A stretch of 64,000 bases of DNA from Hymenobacter sp. BT188 (GTDB taxonomy: Bacteria; Bacteroidota; Bacteroidia; Cytophagales; Hymenobacteraceae): contig NZ_JACSCW010000003.1 of assembly GCF_014333585.1 (NCBI RefSeq), positions 760,881 through 824,880 on the forward strand, in the 5' to 3' direction. Below are positions 48,491 through 57,723 of the stretch, piece after piece. The translations under genes were made by a program, and so were the position numbers. A model generated the notes under the pieces. The model was not told the DNA's origin and made no database searches. It worked only from the letters and a program-made list of their open reading frames with translations. The first letter of the stretch is position 1. Each line of letters opens with the position of its first letter.

Positions 48491-48547
48491 AACCTTTGAT
48501 CTTCGTTCCCGCCGGCCGTTGTCACTTACTAATCACAAATTACCCCA

Positions 48548-49330
48548 TTGCCACTTCCCGCTCTACCACGCCAACTGGTCTTGGACACTCGTATTACGAC
48601 GGGCAACCGGACTGACTTTATAGATACAATACTGCGGCTTGGTGCTGCACGTACATCCGCTTATGTATGCTTCGCTAACGTGCATATGTTAGTGGAAGCT
48701 CACAACGATCCTGGGTTCCGTAAGATATTGGATGGCGCTGCCATCGTATCACCCGATGGTAGCCCCGTGGCTGCGGCCGTGAGTTGGTTTCATGGGCAAC
48801 AGCAGGAACGTGTAGCTGGAATGGATTTGCTGCCTGCTTTACTTGCCGAGGCCGCCCAGCGCAATCAGTCCGTTTATTTTTATGGTACCACCGAGGAGGT
48901 GTTGGCAGCCATGGTAGCCCGTGCCCGGCGCGAGTTGCCTACCCTGCGCATTGCTGGCACTCATTCGCCGCCCTTTCGTCCGCTGACCCCTGATGAAGAT
49001 AATGCTGAAGTAGCCGCTATCAATGCTGTAGATCCTGACTTGGTTTTCGTGGCCTTGGGCTGCCCACGCCAGGAGCGCTGGATGGCTGCGCACCAAGGGC
49101 AGATTCGTGCTTGTATGCTGGGAGTTGGTCAGGCGTTTCCGGTATATGCGGGCATGGAGCAGCGCTTGCCCGTGTGGGCACGCAAGCTCTGGCTGGAGTG
49201 GGCTTATCGGCTGTGGTTGGAGCCAAAACGGCTATGGCGGCGCTACTTGATTACCAATTCACATTTTCTGTACCTGATGGCGCAGCGCACTGTGTTTCGA
49301 AATAATGCTACCATCAAGACTGTATCATAG
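48548..49330 (+). CDS. WecG/TagA/CpsF-family glycosyltransferase (GT26)
   Basis: 260 residues from a TTG start at 48548; no ATG is near the conserved N-terminus. It has the family motifs YVCFANVHMLVEAHNDP, AAIVSPDGSPVA (with the catalytic Asp of the DG motif) and VFVALGCPRQERWM, and a cationic C-terminal end (LEWAYRLWLEPKRLWRRYL) that attaches it to the membrane. GT26 enzymes add the second sugar, often an N-acetylmannosamine-type residue, to the undecaprenyl-linked acceptor. Here it follows the WcaJ-type gene, fitting that order. Confidence 0.9.
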   Translation: MPLPALPRQLVLDTRITTGNRTDFIDTILRLGAARTSAYVCFANVHMLVEAHNDPGFRKILDGAAIVSPDGSPVAAAVSWFHGQQQERVAGMDLLPALLAEAAQRNQSVYFYGTTEEVLAAMVARARRELPTLRIAGTHSPPFRPLTPDEDNAEVAAINAVDPDLVFVALGCPRQERWMAAHQGQIRACMLGVGQAFPVYAGMEQRLPVWARKLWLEWAYRLWLEPKRLWRRYLITNSHFLYLMAQRTVFRNNATIKTVS

Positions 49331-49506
49331 CCAAAGTTGAAATGCGCCAATTTACGTACTTTGATTTGGTCAACAAATCAAAATGCAAATCGCACGTGCA
49401 ATAATATAATTATATGGGAAGAAGATTAGTAAATTGGCACAGTTGATCTGTGATGGAGTAATATTTGCTGATTTCTCACTTTATCTTCCTTCTTACTTTA
49501 TTTCTC

Positions 49507-50349
49507 ATGCAAGCAGTTATACTCGCAGGTGGTTATGGGACTCGTATCAGCGAGGAAAGTGGCGTCCGACCAAAGCCGATGGTTGAAGTGGGCGGTAAGC
49601 CAATCCTATGGCATATAATGAAGATCTATGCTCACCATGGCATTACTGATTTCGTAGTGTGCTGTGGCTATAAAGGTCATCTGATCAAACAATATTTCGC
49701 TGACTATTTCCTGCATAATGCCGACGTGACATTTCGTTTGGACCGCAACGAGATGACCGTGCACCGCAACCGCGCTGAGCCTTGGACCGTGACTTTGGTT
49801 GATACCGGGGAGGAAACCATGACTGGGGGGCGTTTGCGAAGAGTCCGCGACTATCTGGATGGCAATACTTTTTGCCTTACTTATGGTGATGGAGTAAGTG
49901 ATGTGAATGTTCGCGAATCTATTGCCTATCATCAGAAGCAGGGTGCTTTAGCTACGCTCACGGCTGTGCGCCCACCCGGCCGTTTTGGTGTCTTCAACCT
50001 TACGGATGATAGTAGTCTGATCTCAAACTTCACTGAGAAGCCTGAGGGTGGCGAGTCTCCGTGGATCAATGGAGGATTCTTCGTCTTGGAGCCGCAAGTA
50101 CTGGATTACATCGAAACCGATGCAACGGTGTGGGAAAAAGGCCCCTTAGAGCAACTGGCGGCTGATAATCAACTGGTGGCCTATCGGCATACTGGCTTTT
50201 GGCAACCCATGGATACCTTGCGCGACCGTAACTTGCTAGAGGAAATGTGGGCCGTTGGTAAAGCGAAATGGAAAGTGTGGAACGATCAGCCTTCTAATAA
50301 CCAGGCTCATGAGCTATATGCAGCTCAGCCTCCCTTACTAATTAAATAA
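49507..50349 (+). CDS. rfbF: Glucose-1-phosphate cytidylyltransferase
   Basis: 280 residues from the ATG at 49507; the longer start at 49465 adds an unrelated hydrophobic stretch. The nucleotidyltransferase core is [34 protein letters not shown], then [10 protein letters not shown], and NGGFFVLEP near the sugar site. It makes CDP-glucose from glucose 1-phosphate and CTP. It opens a cassette of sugar-modifying genes, but CDP-glucose 4,6-dehydratase (rfbG), the usual next gene, is missing, so the fate of CDP-glucose here is not the standard one. Confidence 0.9.
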   Translation: MQAVILAGGYGTRISEESGVRPKPMVEVGGKPILWHIMKIYAHHGITDFVVCCGYKGHLIKQYFADYFLHNADVTFRLDRNEMTVHRNRAEPWTVTLVDTGEETMTGGRLRRVRDYLDGNTFCLTYGDGVSDVNVRESIAYHQKQGALATLTAVRPPGRFGVFNLTDDSSLISNFTEKPEGGESPWINGGFFVLEPQVLDYIETDATVWEKGPLEQLAADNQLVAYRHTGFWQPMDTLRDRNLLEEMWAVGKAKWKVWNDQPSNNQAHELYAAQPPLLIK

Positions 50350-50405
50350 GTTATTGAGCACCAAGCACAGTAGTACTGACTAATGCTCAATTTCTAACTT
50401 GATAT

Positions 50406-51494
50406 ATGAAAGCGCAACGCATTCTCATTACTGGTAATATGGGCTACGTAGGGCCCGGCGTCGTGCGCCACCTGCGTCGGGAGTTTCCTGCGGCTGAGCT
50501 GATTGGGTTTGACATGGGTTTCTTTGCCCATTGTCTTACCGGCGCAGGGCGTTTGCCTGAGTCGCGGCTGGACCGCCAGTATTTCGGTGACGTGCGCAAC
50601 TTGCCCACGGAATTACTTCAAGGTGTTGATGCCATCGTGCATTTAGCGGCTATTTCCAACGATCCGATGGGTTCAGCTTACGAGGATGTAACTTTGGCTG
50701 TAAATTATCAGGCGGGTATTGGGGTGGCGCAACGGGCTAAAGAAGCAGGTGTGCGTTCATTTGTATTTGCCAGCAGCTGTAGCATGTATGGCGCTGGAGG
50801 CGAAGGCGCTAAAACGGAGACTTCTACACTGAATCCGCTCACAGCTTATGCACGCTCCAAAGTGTTAAGCGAGCATGATTTAGCTCCCTTGGCTGATACG
50901 AATTTTTGCGTTACCTGTCTGCGCTTCGCAACTGCTTGTGGGTGGAGCGACCGGCTGCGGTTAGACTTAGTAGTCAATGACTTTGTAGCTGGCGCAGTAG
51001 CTGCGGGAGAGATTAATATCCTTAGTGATGGCACGCCGTGGCGTCCGCTTATCCATGTACAGGATATGGCGCGGGCTATTGAGTGGGCCATCAGCCGAGA
51101 GGCCACAAACGGCGGCGATTTTCTGGCTGTAAACGCGGGTTCTGATCAGTGGAATTACCAAGTACGTGAGTTAGCGGAGGCGGTAGCGGCGGCCATTCCC
51201 GGCACGAGTGTCAGCCTGAATGCGGCGGCGCCACCTGATAAGCGTTCGTATCGTGTCGACTTCAGCTTGTTCCGACAATTAGCCCCCCAGCACCAGCCCC
51301 AGCGTACTTTGCCTGATACAATAGCCGAGCTACGGGATGGGTTGATGAGCATGGGTTTCCACGATACCAGCTTCCGCTCTTCACAACTAATGCGACTACA
51401 AGTGCTTGCTGCCCTGCGCGAAAGCGGACAGTTGACCGCCGATTTGGAGTGGGCTGATACAGCAGCTGTCGCCACCGAGTCTGTAGGCGCTTAA
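50406..51494 (+). CDS. NAD-dependent epimerase/dehydratase (extended SDR)
   Basis: 362 residues. The Rossmann fold starts LITGNMGYVGPGVV (GxxGxxG), and the catalytic SSCSMYG and YARSK (YxxxK) are intact. A C-terminal region of about 100 residues beyond the substrate domain is atypical and Ala/Leu rich. The sequence is not like RfbG, whose motif is GHTGFKG. By position, between the CDP-glucose-forming enzyme and an RfbC-type epimerase, it probably oxidises, dehydrates or epimerises the CDP-activated sugar. The exact reaction is unknown. Confidence 0.85.
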   Translation: MKAQRILITGNMGYVGPGVVRHLRREFPAAELIGFDMGFFAHCLTGAGRLPESRLDRQYFGDVRNLPTELLQGVDAIVHLAAISNDPMGSAYEDVTLAVNYQAGIGVAQRAKEAGVRSFVFASSCSMYGAGGEGAKTETSTLNPLTAYARSKVLSEHDLAPLADTNFCVTCLRFATACGWSDRLRLDLVVNDFVAGAVAAGEINILSDGTPWRPLIHVQDMARAIEWAISREATNGGDFLAVNAGSDQWNYQVRELAEAVAAAIPGTSVSLNAAAPPDKRSYRVDFSLFRQLAPQHQPQRTLPDTIAELRDGLMSMGFHDTSFRSSQLMRLQVLAALRESGQLTADLEWADTAAVATESVGA

Positions 51495-51558
51495 GCTTTC
51501 TATTACTAAGGCCTTTCAAAACAGGAGTCGTTCTGGGAGGCTTTTATTCAATTAGACG

Positions 51559-52101
51559 ATGATTTTTACTGAAACTGAGCTAGCCGGCGCTTTTATCATC
51601 GATATGGAGCGGTTGTCGGATGAGCGAGGTTTTTTTGCTCGCGCGTGGTGTGAGGATGAGTTTGCCGCGCATGGCATTCATCAGTTGCCCCTGCAGGCAA
51701 GTATATCTTCAAACCCTAAGCGCGGCACTTTGCGGGGTATGCACTATCAAATTGCCCCCCACGGCGAAAGCAAGCTTGTGCGCTGCACAAGGGGAGGCAT
51801 TTATGATGTGATCGTGGATATGCGTGAGCAGTCGCCTACGTACGGGCAGTGGGTAGGAGTGGAGTTAACTGCCGATAACTTCCGCATGCTATTTGTGCCT
51901 GAGTACTTTGCGCACGGCTTCATCACGCTGCAAGACAACACGGACGTTTCGTATCAGATATCGGCTAAATACACGCCCGGCGCTGAGCGGGCTTTGCGCT
52001 GGAACGATCCGGCTATTGGAATTGAATGGCCTTTTGAACCTGTATTGCTATCTGAAAAAGACCGTAATCATCCGGACGTTCAACTAGCCGTCCGGATGTA
52101 A
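51559..52101 (+). CDS. dTDP-4-dehydrorhamnose 3,5-epimerase family
   Basis: 180 residues with the RfbC cupin fold: GAFIIDMERLSDERGFFAR, then LRGMHYQIAPHGESKLVRC, VDMREQSPTYGQWVGVEL and YFAHGFITLQDNTDVSYQ, with the conserved His of LRGMHYQ and the active-site Tyr of the C-terminal part (EYFAHGF). It epimerises a 4-keto sugar nucleotide. There is no RfbA/B/D in the window, so its substrate need not be dTDP-linked; a CDP-linked 4-keto sugar made by the preceding genes is more likely. Confidence 0.9.
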   Translation: MIFTETELAGAFIIDMERLSDERGFFARAWCEDEFAAHGIHQLPLQASISSNPKRGTLRGMHYQIAPHGESKLVRCTRGGIYDVIVDMREQSPTYGQWVGVELTADNFRMLFVPEYFAHGFITLQDNTDVSYQISAKYTPGAERALRWNDPAIGIEWPFEPVLLSEKDRNHPDVQLAVRM

Positions 52102-52218
52102 AATGGAGCGGTTTTGACCGTATGCATTACCCATTGCTGTAGAGCGGCCAGCAATCCATAATTGAATTTGTGTTGCTGATTTATTTTTTTAGGCCATAAA
52201 CGATTTTTTACCCACCTC

Positions 52219-53541
52219 ATGGGAATATCTACTCCATCATCCATTGCTACTGCCTTGTCTACTTCTACCAACGCAGTTGAAGAAGCACACACTGAATTCG
52301 CTCCGCCGCCCTCTAGCCCGTGTCGGTTTTGTGGTACACCTCTCACTCACACATTCGTCAATCTAGGCACATCACCCCTGTGCCAGAACCACGTGCGGCC
52401 ATCTGAGTTCAATAGGGCTGAGCCCTTCTACCCGTTGCATGCCCGCGTCTGCAACGAGTGCTTTTTGGTGCAGCTTGATGAGTTTGTTAGCCCCACGGAG
52501 GTTTTCAACGATTACGCTTACTTCTCCTCCTATTCCGTATCGTGGCTGCGTCATGCTCAGCGCTACACGGATATGGCTGCGGAGCGGTTTAACCTTGATT
52601 CAAAGAGCCTAGTAGTAGAAATTGCCAGCAACGATGGGTACCTGCTTCAGTACTTCGTGGAAAAAGGCATTCCAGTATTGGGAGTTGAGCCAGCCGCCAA
52701 CGTAGCAGAATATGCGCAGGCAAAGGGCATCAACACGATGGTGCGCTTTTTCGGTCGCGACACAGCTCAACACGTAGCAACAACGGTGGGCCAGGCTGAT
52801 TTGCTGCTGGGCAACAACGTGTTAGCTCACGTACCTGACATCAACGACTTCGTGGGAGGAATGCAGGTGCTGCTCAAGCCCGAAGGCGTCATCACGATGG
52901 AGTTTCCGCACTTGCTGCGCCTGATCGAGGGAAATCAGTTTGATACGATTTATCACGAGCATTTCTCTTACTTATCCTTTAACACGGTAGAGCGCATTTT
53001 CGCGCATCATGGTCTCACGTTATTTGACGTAGAGGAGGTGCCTACTCATGGGGGGTCGCTGCGCATCTTCGCCCGCCATACTGCTCACGAGGCCCAGCCG
53101 GTAACTGCGCGGGTTGCTGAGCTTCGGGCGCGCGAAGTAGAAGCAGGCATCCTTGATTTGGCTTTGTATGCGGCCTTTGAGGAAAAGACGAAGGAAACCA
53201 AGCGCAAGCTACTGGATTTCCTGATCGAGGCGGCTCGTGAGGGCAAGAAAGTAGTTGGCTACGGCGCGCCCGGCAAGGGCAATACGCTGCTCAACTACTG
53301 CGGTATCCGCACCGATTTCATGGAATATACCGTCGATTTGAGTCCCCACAAGCAGGGTAATTTCCTGCCTGGCACGCGTATTCCTATTCTCCACCCCAAT
53401 CACATCAAGCAAACCAAGCCTGACTATGTATTGATTCTGCCCTGGAATCTGCGGGAGGAAATCATGGAGCAAATGGCGGAAGTTCGCAGCTGGGGGGGCA
53501 AATTTGTGGTGCCCATTCCGGAAGTTAAGGTTTACGACTAG
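52219..53541 (+). CDS. Sugar C-methyltransferase (SAM-dependent)
   Basis: 440 residues in three parts: an N-terminal zinc-binding-like motif CRFCGTPLTHTFVNLGTSPLC followed by CNECF; a central class I SAM methyltransferase (IASNDGYLLQYFVEKGIPVLGVEP, then LLLGNNVLAHVPDINDF and TMEFPHL); and a C-terminal domain with YGAPGKGNTLLNY. This three-domain layout is that of sugar C-methyltransferases such as TylCIII and NovU, which put a methyl group on a 3- or 5-carbon of a keto sugar nucleotide. The product would be a branched-chain sugar. The exact position is not predictable. Confidence 0.88.
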   Translation: MGISTPSSIATALSTSTNAVEEAHTEFAPPPSSPCRFCGTPLTHTFVNLGTSPLCQNHVRPSEFNRAEPFYPLHARVCNECFLVQLDEFVSPTEVFNDYAYFSSYSVSWLRHAQRYTDMAAERFNLDSKSLVVEIASNDGYLLQYFVEKGIPVLGVEPAANVAEYAQAKGINTMVRFFGRDTAQHVATTVGQADLLLGNNVLAHVPDINDFVGGMQVLLKPEGVITMEFPHLLRLIEGNQFDTIYHEHFSYLSFNTVERIFAHHGLTLFDVEEVPTHGGSLRIFARHTAHEAQPVTARVAELRAREVEAGILDLALYAAFEEKTKETKRKLLDFLIEAAREGKKVVGYGAPGKGNTLLNYCGIRTDFMEYTVDLSPHKQGNFLPGTRIPILHPNHIKQTKPDYVLILPWNLREEIMEQMAEVRSWGGKFVVPIPEVKVYD

Positions 53542-53557
53542 GCTTGGTTATCATGAT

Positions 53558-53608
53558 AGAGAAGCTGGGATGTTAGTAGGATGATATGAAAAAGCCCCCA
53601 GCTTCTCT
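53558..53608. terminator. Possible hairpin after the methyltransferase gene
   Basis: AGAGAAGCTGGG (53558-53569) and CCCAGCTTCTCT (53597-53608) are reverse complements with a 27-nt loop. No T tract follows, so it may be a processing or attenuating hairpin rather than a terminator. Confidence 0.4.
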
Positions 53609-53663
53609 ACAATGAGCTTTCCGACTTAGGGTAGCGTTCTATTTACGTTTGCTGTTTCTGCAC

Positions 53664-55004
53664 ATGACTTCTTCACTATCCAAAAAAGCCCCCCAGGCCC
53701 CCTCAACTGCTGTAGGAAGCACTGAGCAGCCAAAAACGCCGTTTGGATTGATGGAGCGGTTGTTTCCCATCTGCCGTAGCATTACCGGCAACGGCGTGCG
53801 CGAAACGCTAACTATCCTGCGCGAGTATCTGCCCGAACTGGTAATTCATGAAGTGCCCAGCGGTACGCCCGCTCTTGACTGGACAGTGCCAGCCGAATGG
53901 AACATTCGGGATGCTTGGGTAAAAAATGAGCGAGGCGAGCGGGTTATTGATTTTCAGCAGCATAACCTGCATGTGCTCAATTACAGCACGCCCGTGCAGG
54001 GTTGGTTTACGCGCGCTGAGTTGGATGAGCACTTATTCTCGCTGCCTGACCAGCCCGACCTAATTCCGTATCGTACCTCGTATTATCAACCCAATTGGGG
54101 TTTCTGCCTTGCTCACCAAGACCGCTTAGCGCTTCCAGAAGGTCGGTATGAAGTCTGCATAGACAGCACGTTAGATCCTGCTGGTGCCTTAACTTATGGG
54201 GAGTTATTTCTGCCCGGTAGCAGCGAGGAGGAAGTGCTAATTTCCAGCCATTGCTGTCATCCGTCGCTGGCTAATGATAATCTCTCGGGTATTGCGGTGG
54301 CTACGTTTTTGGCTCGGCACTTAGCGCCGCAGCCCCGTCAGTACTCGTATCGGTTTGTGTTTATTCCTGGTACTATTGGCTCCATTACGTGGCTAAGCCG
54401 GAATATTGAAACCGTCCAACACATCCAGCATGGATTGGTTGCTACGCTGTTGGGGGGTCCTGGCAATTTTACTTACAAAAAATCGCGCCGCAGTGCTGCC
54501 GATGTTGACCGGGCTGTGGCTGTAGTGATGCGCGATTCGCGTTTACCGCACGAAATACGTCCCTTTTCGCCCTATGGCTACGATGAGCGGCAGTATTGCT
54601 CACCGGGTTTTAACTTGCCTGTCGGTTGTCTTTCACGCACACCTTTTGGGGAGTTTGCCGAGTATCACACCTCCGCCGATAATCTCGATTTCGTGCGCCC
54701 CGAGCACCTGAGCCAAGCAATAGATTTATTCAGCCAGGTGTGCAACGTGCTCGAAACCAATAAACGATACCGTAACCTAAGCCCTTATGGTGAGCCCCAA
54801 CTGGGCCGTCGTGGGCTTTACAAAGGTGTTGGCGGGGGCACGGAAGGCGCTGATTGGCAGATGGCATTACTTTGGGTGCTCAACCTGTCCGACGAAGAAC
54901 ACTCTCTGCTTGCTGTAGCGGAGCAATCTGGCTTACCCTACGGCCTGATAGAGCGAGCCGCCACCGCTTTACTGGACTGTGGCCTGCTCGCCCGCATTGA
55001 ATAG
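53664..55004 (+). CDS. DUF4910/DUF2172-type aminopeptidase-like protein
   Basis: 446 residues from the ATG at 53664. The body has LISSHCCHPSLANDNLSG and a downstream YHTSADNLDFV, which are the zinc-ligand regions of M28-like peptidases, together with a RSITGNGVRETL start; this is the DUF4910 family often found in polysaccharide clusters. No signal peptide is seen, so a cytosolic role in sugar-nucleotide modification (such as removing or adding an acyl group) is more likely than protein cutting. The role is inferred from context. It lies after the methyltransferase and before the aminotransferase. Confidence 0.8.
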   Translation: MTSSLSKKAPQAPSTAVGSTEQPKTPFGLMERLFPICRSITGNGVRETLTILREYLPELVIHEVPSGTPALDWTVPAEWNIRDAWVKNERGERVIDFQQHNLHVLNYSTPVQGWFTRAELDEHLFSLPDQPDLIPYRTSYYQPNWGFCLAHQDRLALPEGRYEVCIDSTLDPAGALTYGELFLPGSSEEEVLISSHCCHPSLANDNLSGIAVATFLARHLAPQPRQYSYRFVFIPGTIGSITWLSRNIETVQHIQHGLVATLLGGPGNFTYKKSRRSAADVDRAVAVVMRDSRLPHEIRPFSPYGYDERQYCSPGFNLPVGCLSRTPFGEFAEYHTSADNLDFVRPEHLSQAIDLFSQVCNVLETNKRYRNLSPYGEPQLGRRGLYKGVGGGTEGADWQMALLWVLNLSDEEHSLLAVAEQSGLPYGLIERAATALLDCGLLARIE

Positions 55005-55057
55005 AGCAATCAGGCAAGTCTACCAAAAAAAATGCTTGTTGCTACGTGTCATTTGCT

Positions 55058-56422
55058 ATGAACTCATCTGCTAATCCTGCCACAACGACTATAGGCCATA
55101 GTCACGCCGAGCCGAGCTTCGCCGCCTCTAAAGCACTACAGGAGCGCTTTCACGCTGTAATTCCTGGTGGTAGTCACACGTATGCCAAGGGAGATGATCA
55201 ATTCCCGGAACACATGGCGCCGTACATCGAGCGGGGCGATGGCTGTAGGGTGTGGGATGTAGACGGCAACGAGTTCATCGAATACGGCATGGGGCTGCGC
55301 TCCGTCACACTGGGGCATGCATTCGTTCCTGTTGTGCTGGCGGCTCAGGCCGAGATGACACGAGGAATCAATTTTGGCCGGCCCGCCACTTTAGAGTTGG
55401 CAACCGCCGAAGAGTTTCTGGACCTGACACAGGCCGGCGACATGGTCAAGTTCACTAAGAATGGCTCCGACGCTACCAGTGCTGCCGTCAAGTTGGCTCG
55501 TGCCTACACGGGCCGCGACCTGATAGCCGTGTGTGCTGATCACCCGTTCTTCTCGGTTGATGACTGGTTTATTGGCACTACAGCCATTAGCGCCGGGATT
55601 CCCCAAGCCGTACGCGAGCAGTCACTGCACTTCCGCTACAATGATATCGCGTCTTTAGCTGCCTTATTTGCGGCTCATCCTAATAAGATTGCGGCTGCTA
55701 TCATGGAAGTAGAGCGCGACGTTCCACCGCTTCCGGGCTACTTAGAAGCCGTTCGTGACCTCTGCACCCGAAACGGAGTAATTCTAATATTCGACGAAAT
55801 AGTATCGGGCTTTCGCTCCCATGTAAGCGGCGGGCAAGGAGTGCATGGTGTGCGCCCCGATCTAAGCGCTTTTGGCAAAGCACTCGGCAATGGGTTTTCC
55901 ATTGCCGCTCTGACTGGTCGGCGTGAGTTGATGGAATTAGGTGGCCTGCGTCAGAAAGAACGGGACCGGGTATTCCTGCTTTCAACTACGTATGGTGCCG
56001 AATCTCATTCGTTGGCAGCTGCTCGGGCGGTCATGCAGATATACCGACATGAGCCAGTGATAGCGCACCTCAACGAACAAGGCGAGCGGTTGCGACAGGG
56101 CTTATTGGCCGCCGTGCGAGATCATAATTTAGAGGAGAATGTCCCCATCTTCGGGCAAAGCTGCTGCCTTTTTTATGGTTCTCGCGATGCACAGGGACAA
56201 CCTTCGCAGGCTTTTCGTACCCTGTTTTTACAAGAAACGCTGCGTCGCGGATTGTTGCTGCCCTCCTTTGTAATCAGCTATTCTCATACCCCAGCCGTAG
56301 TAGACACCACTATCGAGCGCGTGCATGAGGCCTTGGGGGTTTACCGCCGCGCTCTGGATGAAGGGATTGATAAGTATTTGGTAGGTCGCCCAGTGCAATC
56401 GGTGTATCGTGCACGCAATTAA
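55058..56422 (+). CDS. Class III aminotransferase (GSA aminomutase-like)
   Basis: 454 residues from the ATG at 55058 (a GTG at 55046 is in frame). It is a PLP enzyme with the cofactor Lys in SAFGKALGNGF and the motifs NGSDATSAAVKLARAYTGRD, ILIFDEIVSGFR and STTYGAESHSLA. It is closest in pattern to glutamate-1-semialdehyde aminomutase (HemL), but the surroundings and the extra C-terminal part suggest it is instead a sugar or side-chain transaminase in the cluster. It overlaps no other gene; the GT4 gene starts 6 bp later. Confidence 0.85.
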   Translation: MNSSANPATTTIGHSHAEPSFAASKALQERFHAVIPGGSHTYAKGDDQFPEHMAPYIERGDGCRVWDVDGNEFIEYGMGLRSVTLGHAFVPVVLAAQAEMTRGINFGRPATLELATAEEFLDLTQAGDMVKFTKNGSDATSAAVKLARAYTGRDLIAVCADHPFFSVDDWFIGTTAISAGIPQAVREQSLHFRYNDIASLAALFAAHPNKIAAAIMEVERDVPPLPGYLEAVRDLCTRNGVILIFDEIVSGFRSHVSGGQGVHGVRPDLSAFGKALGNGFSIAALTGRRELMELGGLRQKERDRVFLLSTTYGAESHSLAAARAVMQIYRHEPVIAHLNEQGERLRQGLLAAVRDHNLEENVPIFGQSCCLFYGSRDAQGQPSQAFRTLFLQETLRRGLLLPSFVISYSHTPAVVDTTIERVHEALGVYRRALDEGIDKYLVGRPVQSVYRARN

Positions 56423-56428
56423 TTAGGT

Positions 56429-57634
56429 ATGCGAATTCTTTTGCTTCATAATCGCTATCAGCAGGCTGGCGGTGAGGATGTAGTCTTTAGGGCAGAGCTA
56501 GAGCTACTTAGGGCTCACGGCCATCCTGTCGATACCTTAGAGTTTGATAACGACTACATTCAATCTGCGTGGGATAAACTGCTTACCGGTGTACGAAGCT
56601 TATATAATCCGGTCAGTGCCCGTTTATTAAAGAAAAAAATAGAGGCTTACAAGCCCGACATCATTCATCTCCATAATTTCTTTCCGGTCGGGTCACCTTC
56701 TTTGCTTTACGCTGCCGCTGCCGCCGGCGTACCCGTCGTGATGACACTGCACAATTATCGTCTGGTTTGTCCCAGCGCCATATTGTACACCGATGGGCAG
56801 ATTTATGAGAAAAGTGTAAATCAAATACTACCCTGGGACGCTATCAAACGGGGTGTTTATCGAAACTCGCGCATGCAAACTGCTTCGGTAGCGGTCATGA
56901 CTGGTGTACATAAGCTGCTTGGTACTTGGCGCGAGAAAGTTGACAGGTACATAGTACTTACCGATTTTGCCCGGAATATTATTGTTAATTCTTCTCTCAA
57001 ACTGCGCCCTGAGCAAGTGGTTGTGAAGGTAAATTCGGTGCCCGATTGCGGAATTGGCCCGGCTCAACGCTCAGAGCAGCTGCTGTTTATTGGTAGATTG
57101 ACACCAGAAAAAGGAATTGCTGTTTTACTGAATGCTGCAGAAAAGGGTAAATTCCCTTTGCATATAATTGGCGATGGTCCTCTACGATCTGAGGTAGAAG
57201 AACGGGCAGCCCGGTGCTCTTTTATCACCTATACTGGTTTCAGCACACGTGCAACGGTAGCGGCGGCCCTCCAAGAAGCTCGTGCCCTAGTTGTAGCCTC
57301 CACTTGGTATGAGGGAATGCCACTGGTTGTGCTGGAAGCATTTGCAGCTGGTACTCCCGTCATAGCTTCGCGGCTGGGCGGGCTAGGCGAACTGATTCAG
57401 CATGAAGTTAATGGGCTGCATTTTGAACCGGGCAATTCAGAGGACTTACTTGAGCAAGCCCATCGGTTGTGCCGCAACTCTGAACTAGCTGCAAAGCTTG
57501 GGCAAAATGCTCGGAAGTCTTATGACACCCGCTACTCTCCCGAGCGTAATTACCAGCAGTTGGTTTCTATTTATCAATCTGTGCTAACGGAACGTGCTGC
57601 CACAAATAAGGCTGAGAAAGCTTTGTATTCGTAG
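56429..57634 (+). CDS. GT4-family glycosyltransferase
   Basis: 401 residues, GT-B fold. The N-terminal domain begins MRILLLHNRYQQAGGEDVVF, with PDIIHLHNFFPVGSPSLLY; the C-terminal nucleotide-sugar domain has LLFIGRLTPEKGIAVLLNAA and VVASTWYEGMPLVVLEAFAAGTPVIASRLGG, with the E-x7-E pattern. It transfers a sugar from a nucleotide donor to the polysaccharide chain. It is the last plus-strand gene of the cassette. The donor may be the unusual sugar made by the upstream genes. Confidence 0.92.
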   Translation: MRILLLHNRYQQAGGEDVVFRAELELLRAHGHPVDTLEFDNDYIQSAWDKLLTGVRSLYNPVSARLLKKKIEAYKPDIIHLHNFFPVGSPSLLYAAAAAGVPVVMTLHNYRLVCPSAILYTDGQIYEKSVNQILPWDAIKRGVYRNSRMQTASVAVMTGVHKLLGTWREKVDRYIVLTDFARNIIVNSSLKLRPEQVVVKVNSVPDCGIGPAQRSEQLLFIGRLTPEKGIAVLLNAAEKGKFPLHIIGDGPLRSEVEERAARCSFITYTGFSTRATVAAALQEARALVVASTWYEGMPLVVLEAFAAGTPVIASRLGGLGELIQHEVNGLHFEPGNSEDLLEQAHRLCRNSELAAKLGQNARKSYDTRYSPERNYQQLVSIYQSVLTERAATNKAEKALYS

Positions 57635-57657
57635 CTGCCCGGAATATCTAGGATTAA

Positions 57658-57716
57658 GTTTTACACACAAAAAAGCCCCCCATAAAGCATCTGGGGGGCT
57701 TTTTTGTGTGTAAAAC
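57658..57716. terminator. Perfect 25-bp hairpin terminator between convergent operons
   Basis: The arms 57658-57682 and 57692-57716 are perfect reverse complements with a 9-nt loop, carrying the GCCCCCCA/TGGGGGGC core plus T6/A6 and a GTGTGTAAAA extension. It ends both the glycosyltransferase transcript and the fcl transcript. Confidence 0.92.
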
Positions 57717-57723
57717 GGAAATC

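Noticed and set aside
50406..51494. CDP-glucose 4,6-dehydratase (rfbG) assignment for the SDR next to rfbF
   Set aside because: The N-terminal motif is GNMGYVG and not the GHTGFKG seen in RfbG, so the standard assignment is not supported.
55058..56422. hemL (glutamate-1-semialdehyde aminomutase) for heme synthesis
   Set aside because: The gene lies within the polysaccharide cluster, and its loop reads TKNGSDATSAAVK rather than the NSGTEA form of HemL; a sugar-pathway aminotransferase is more likely.
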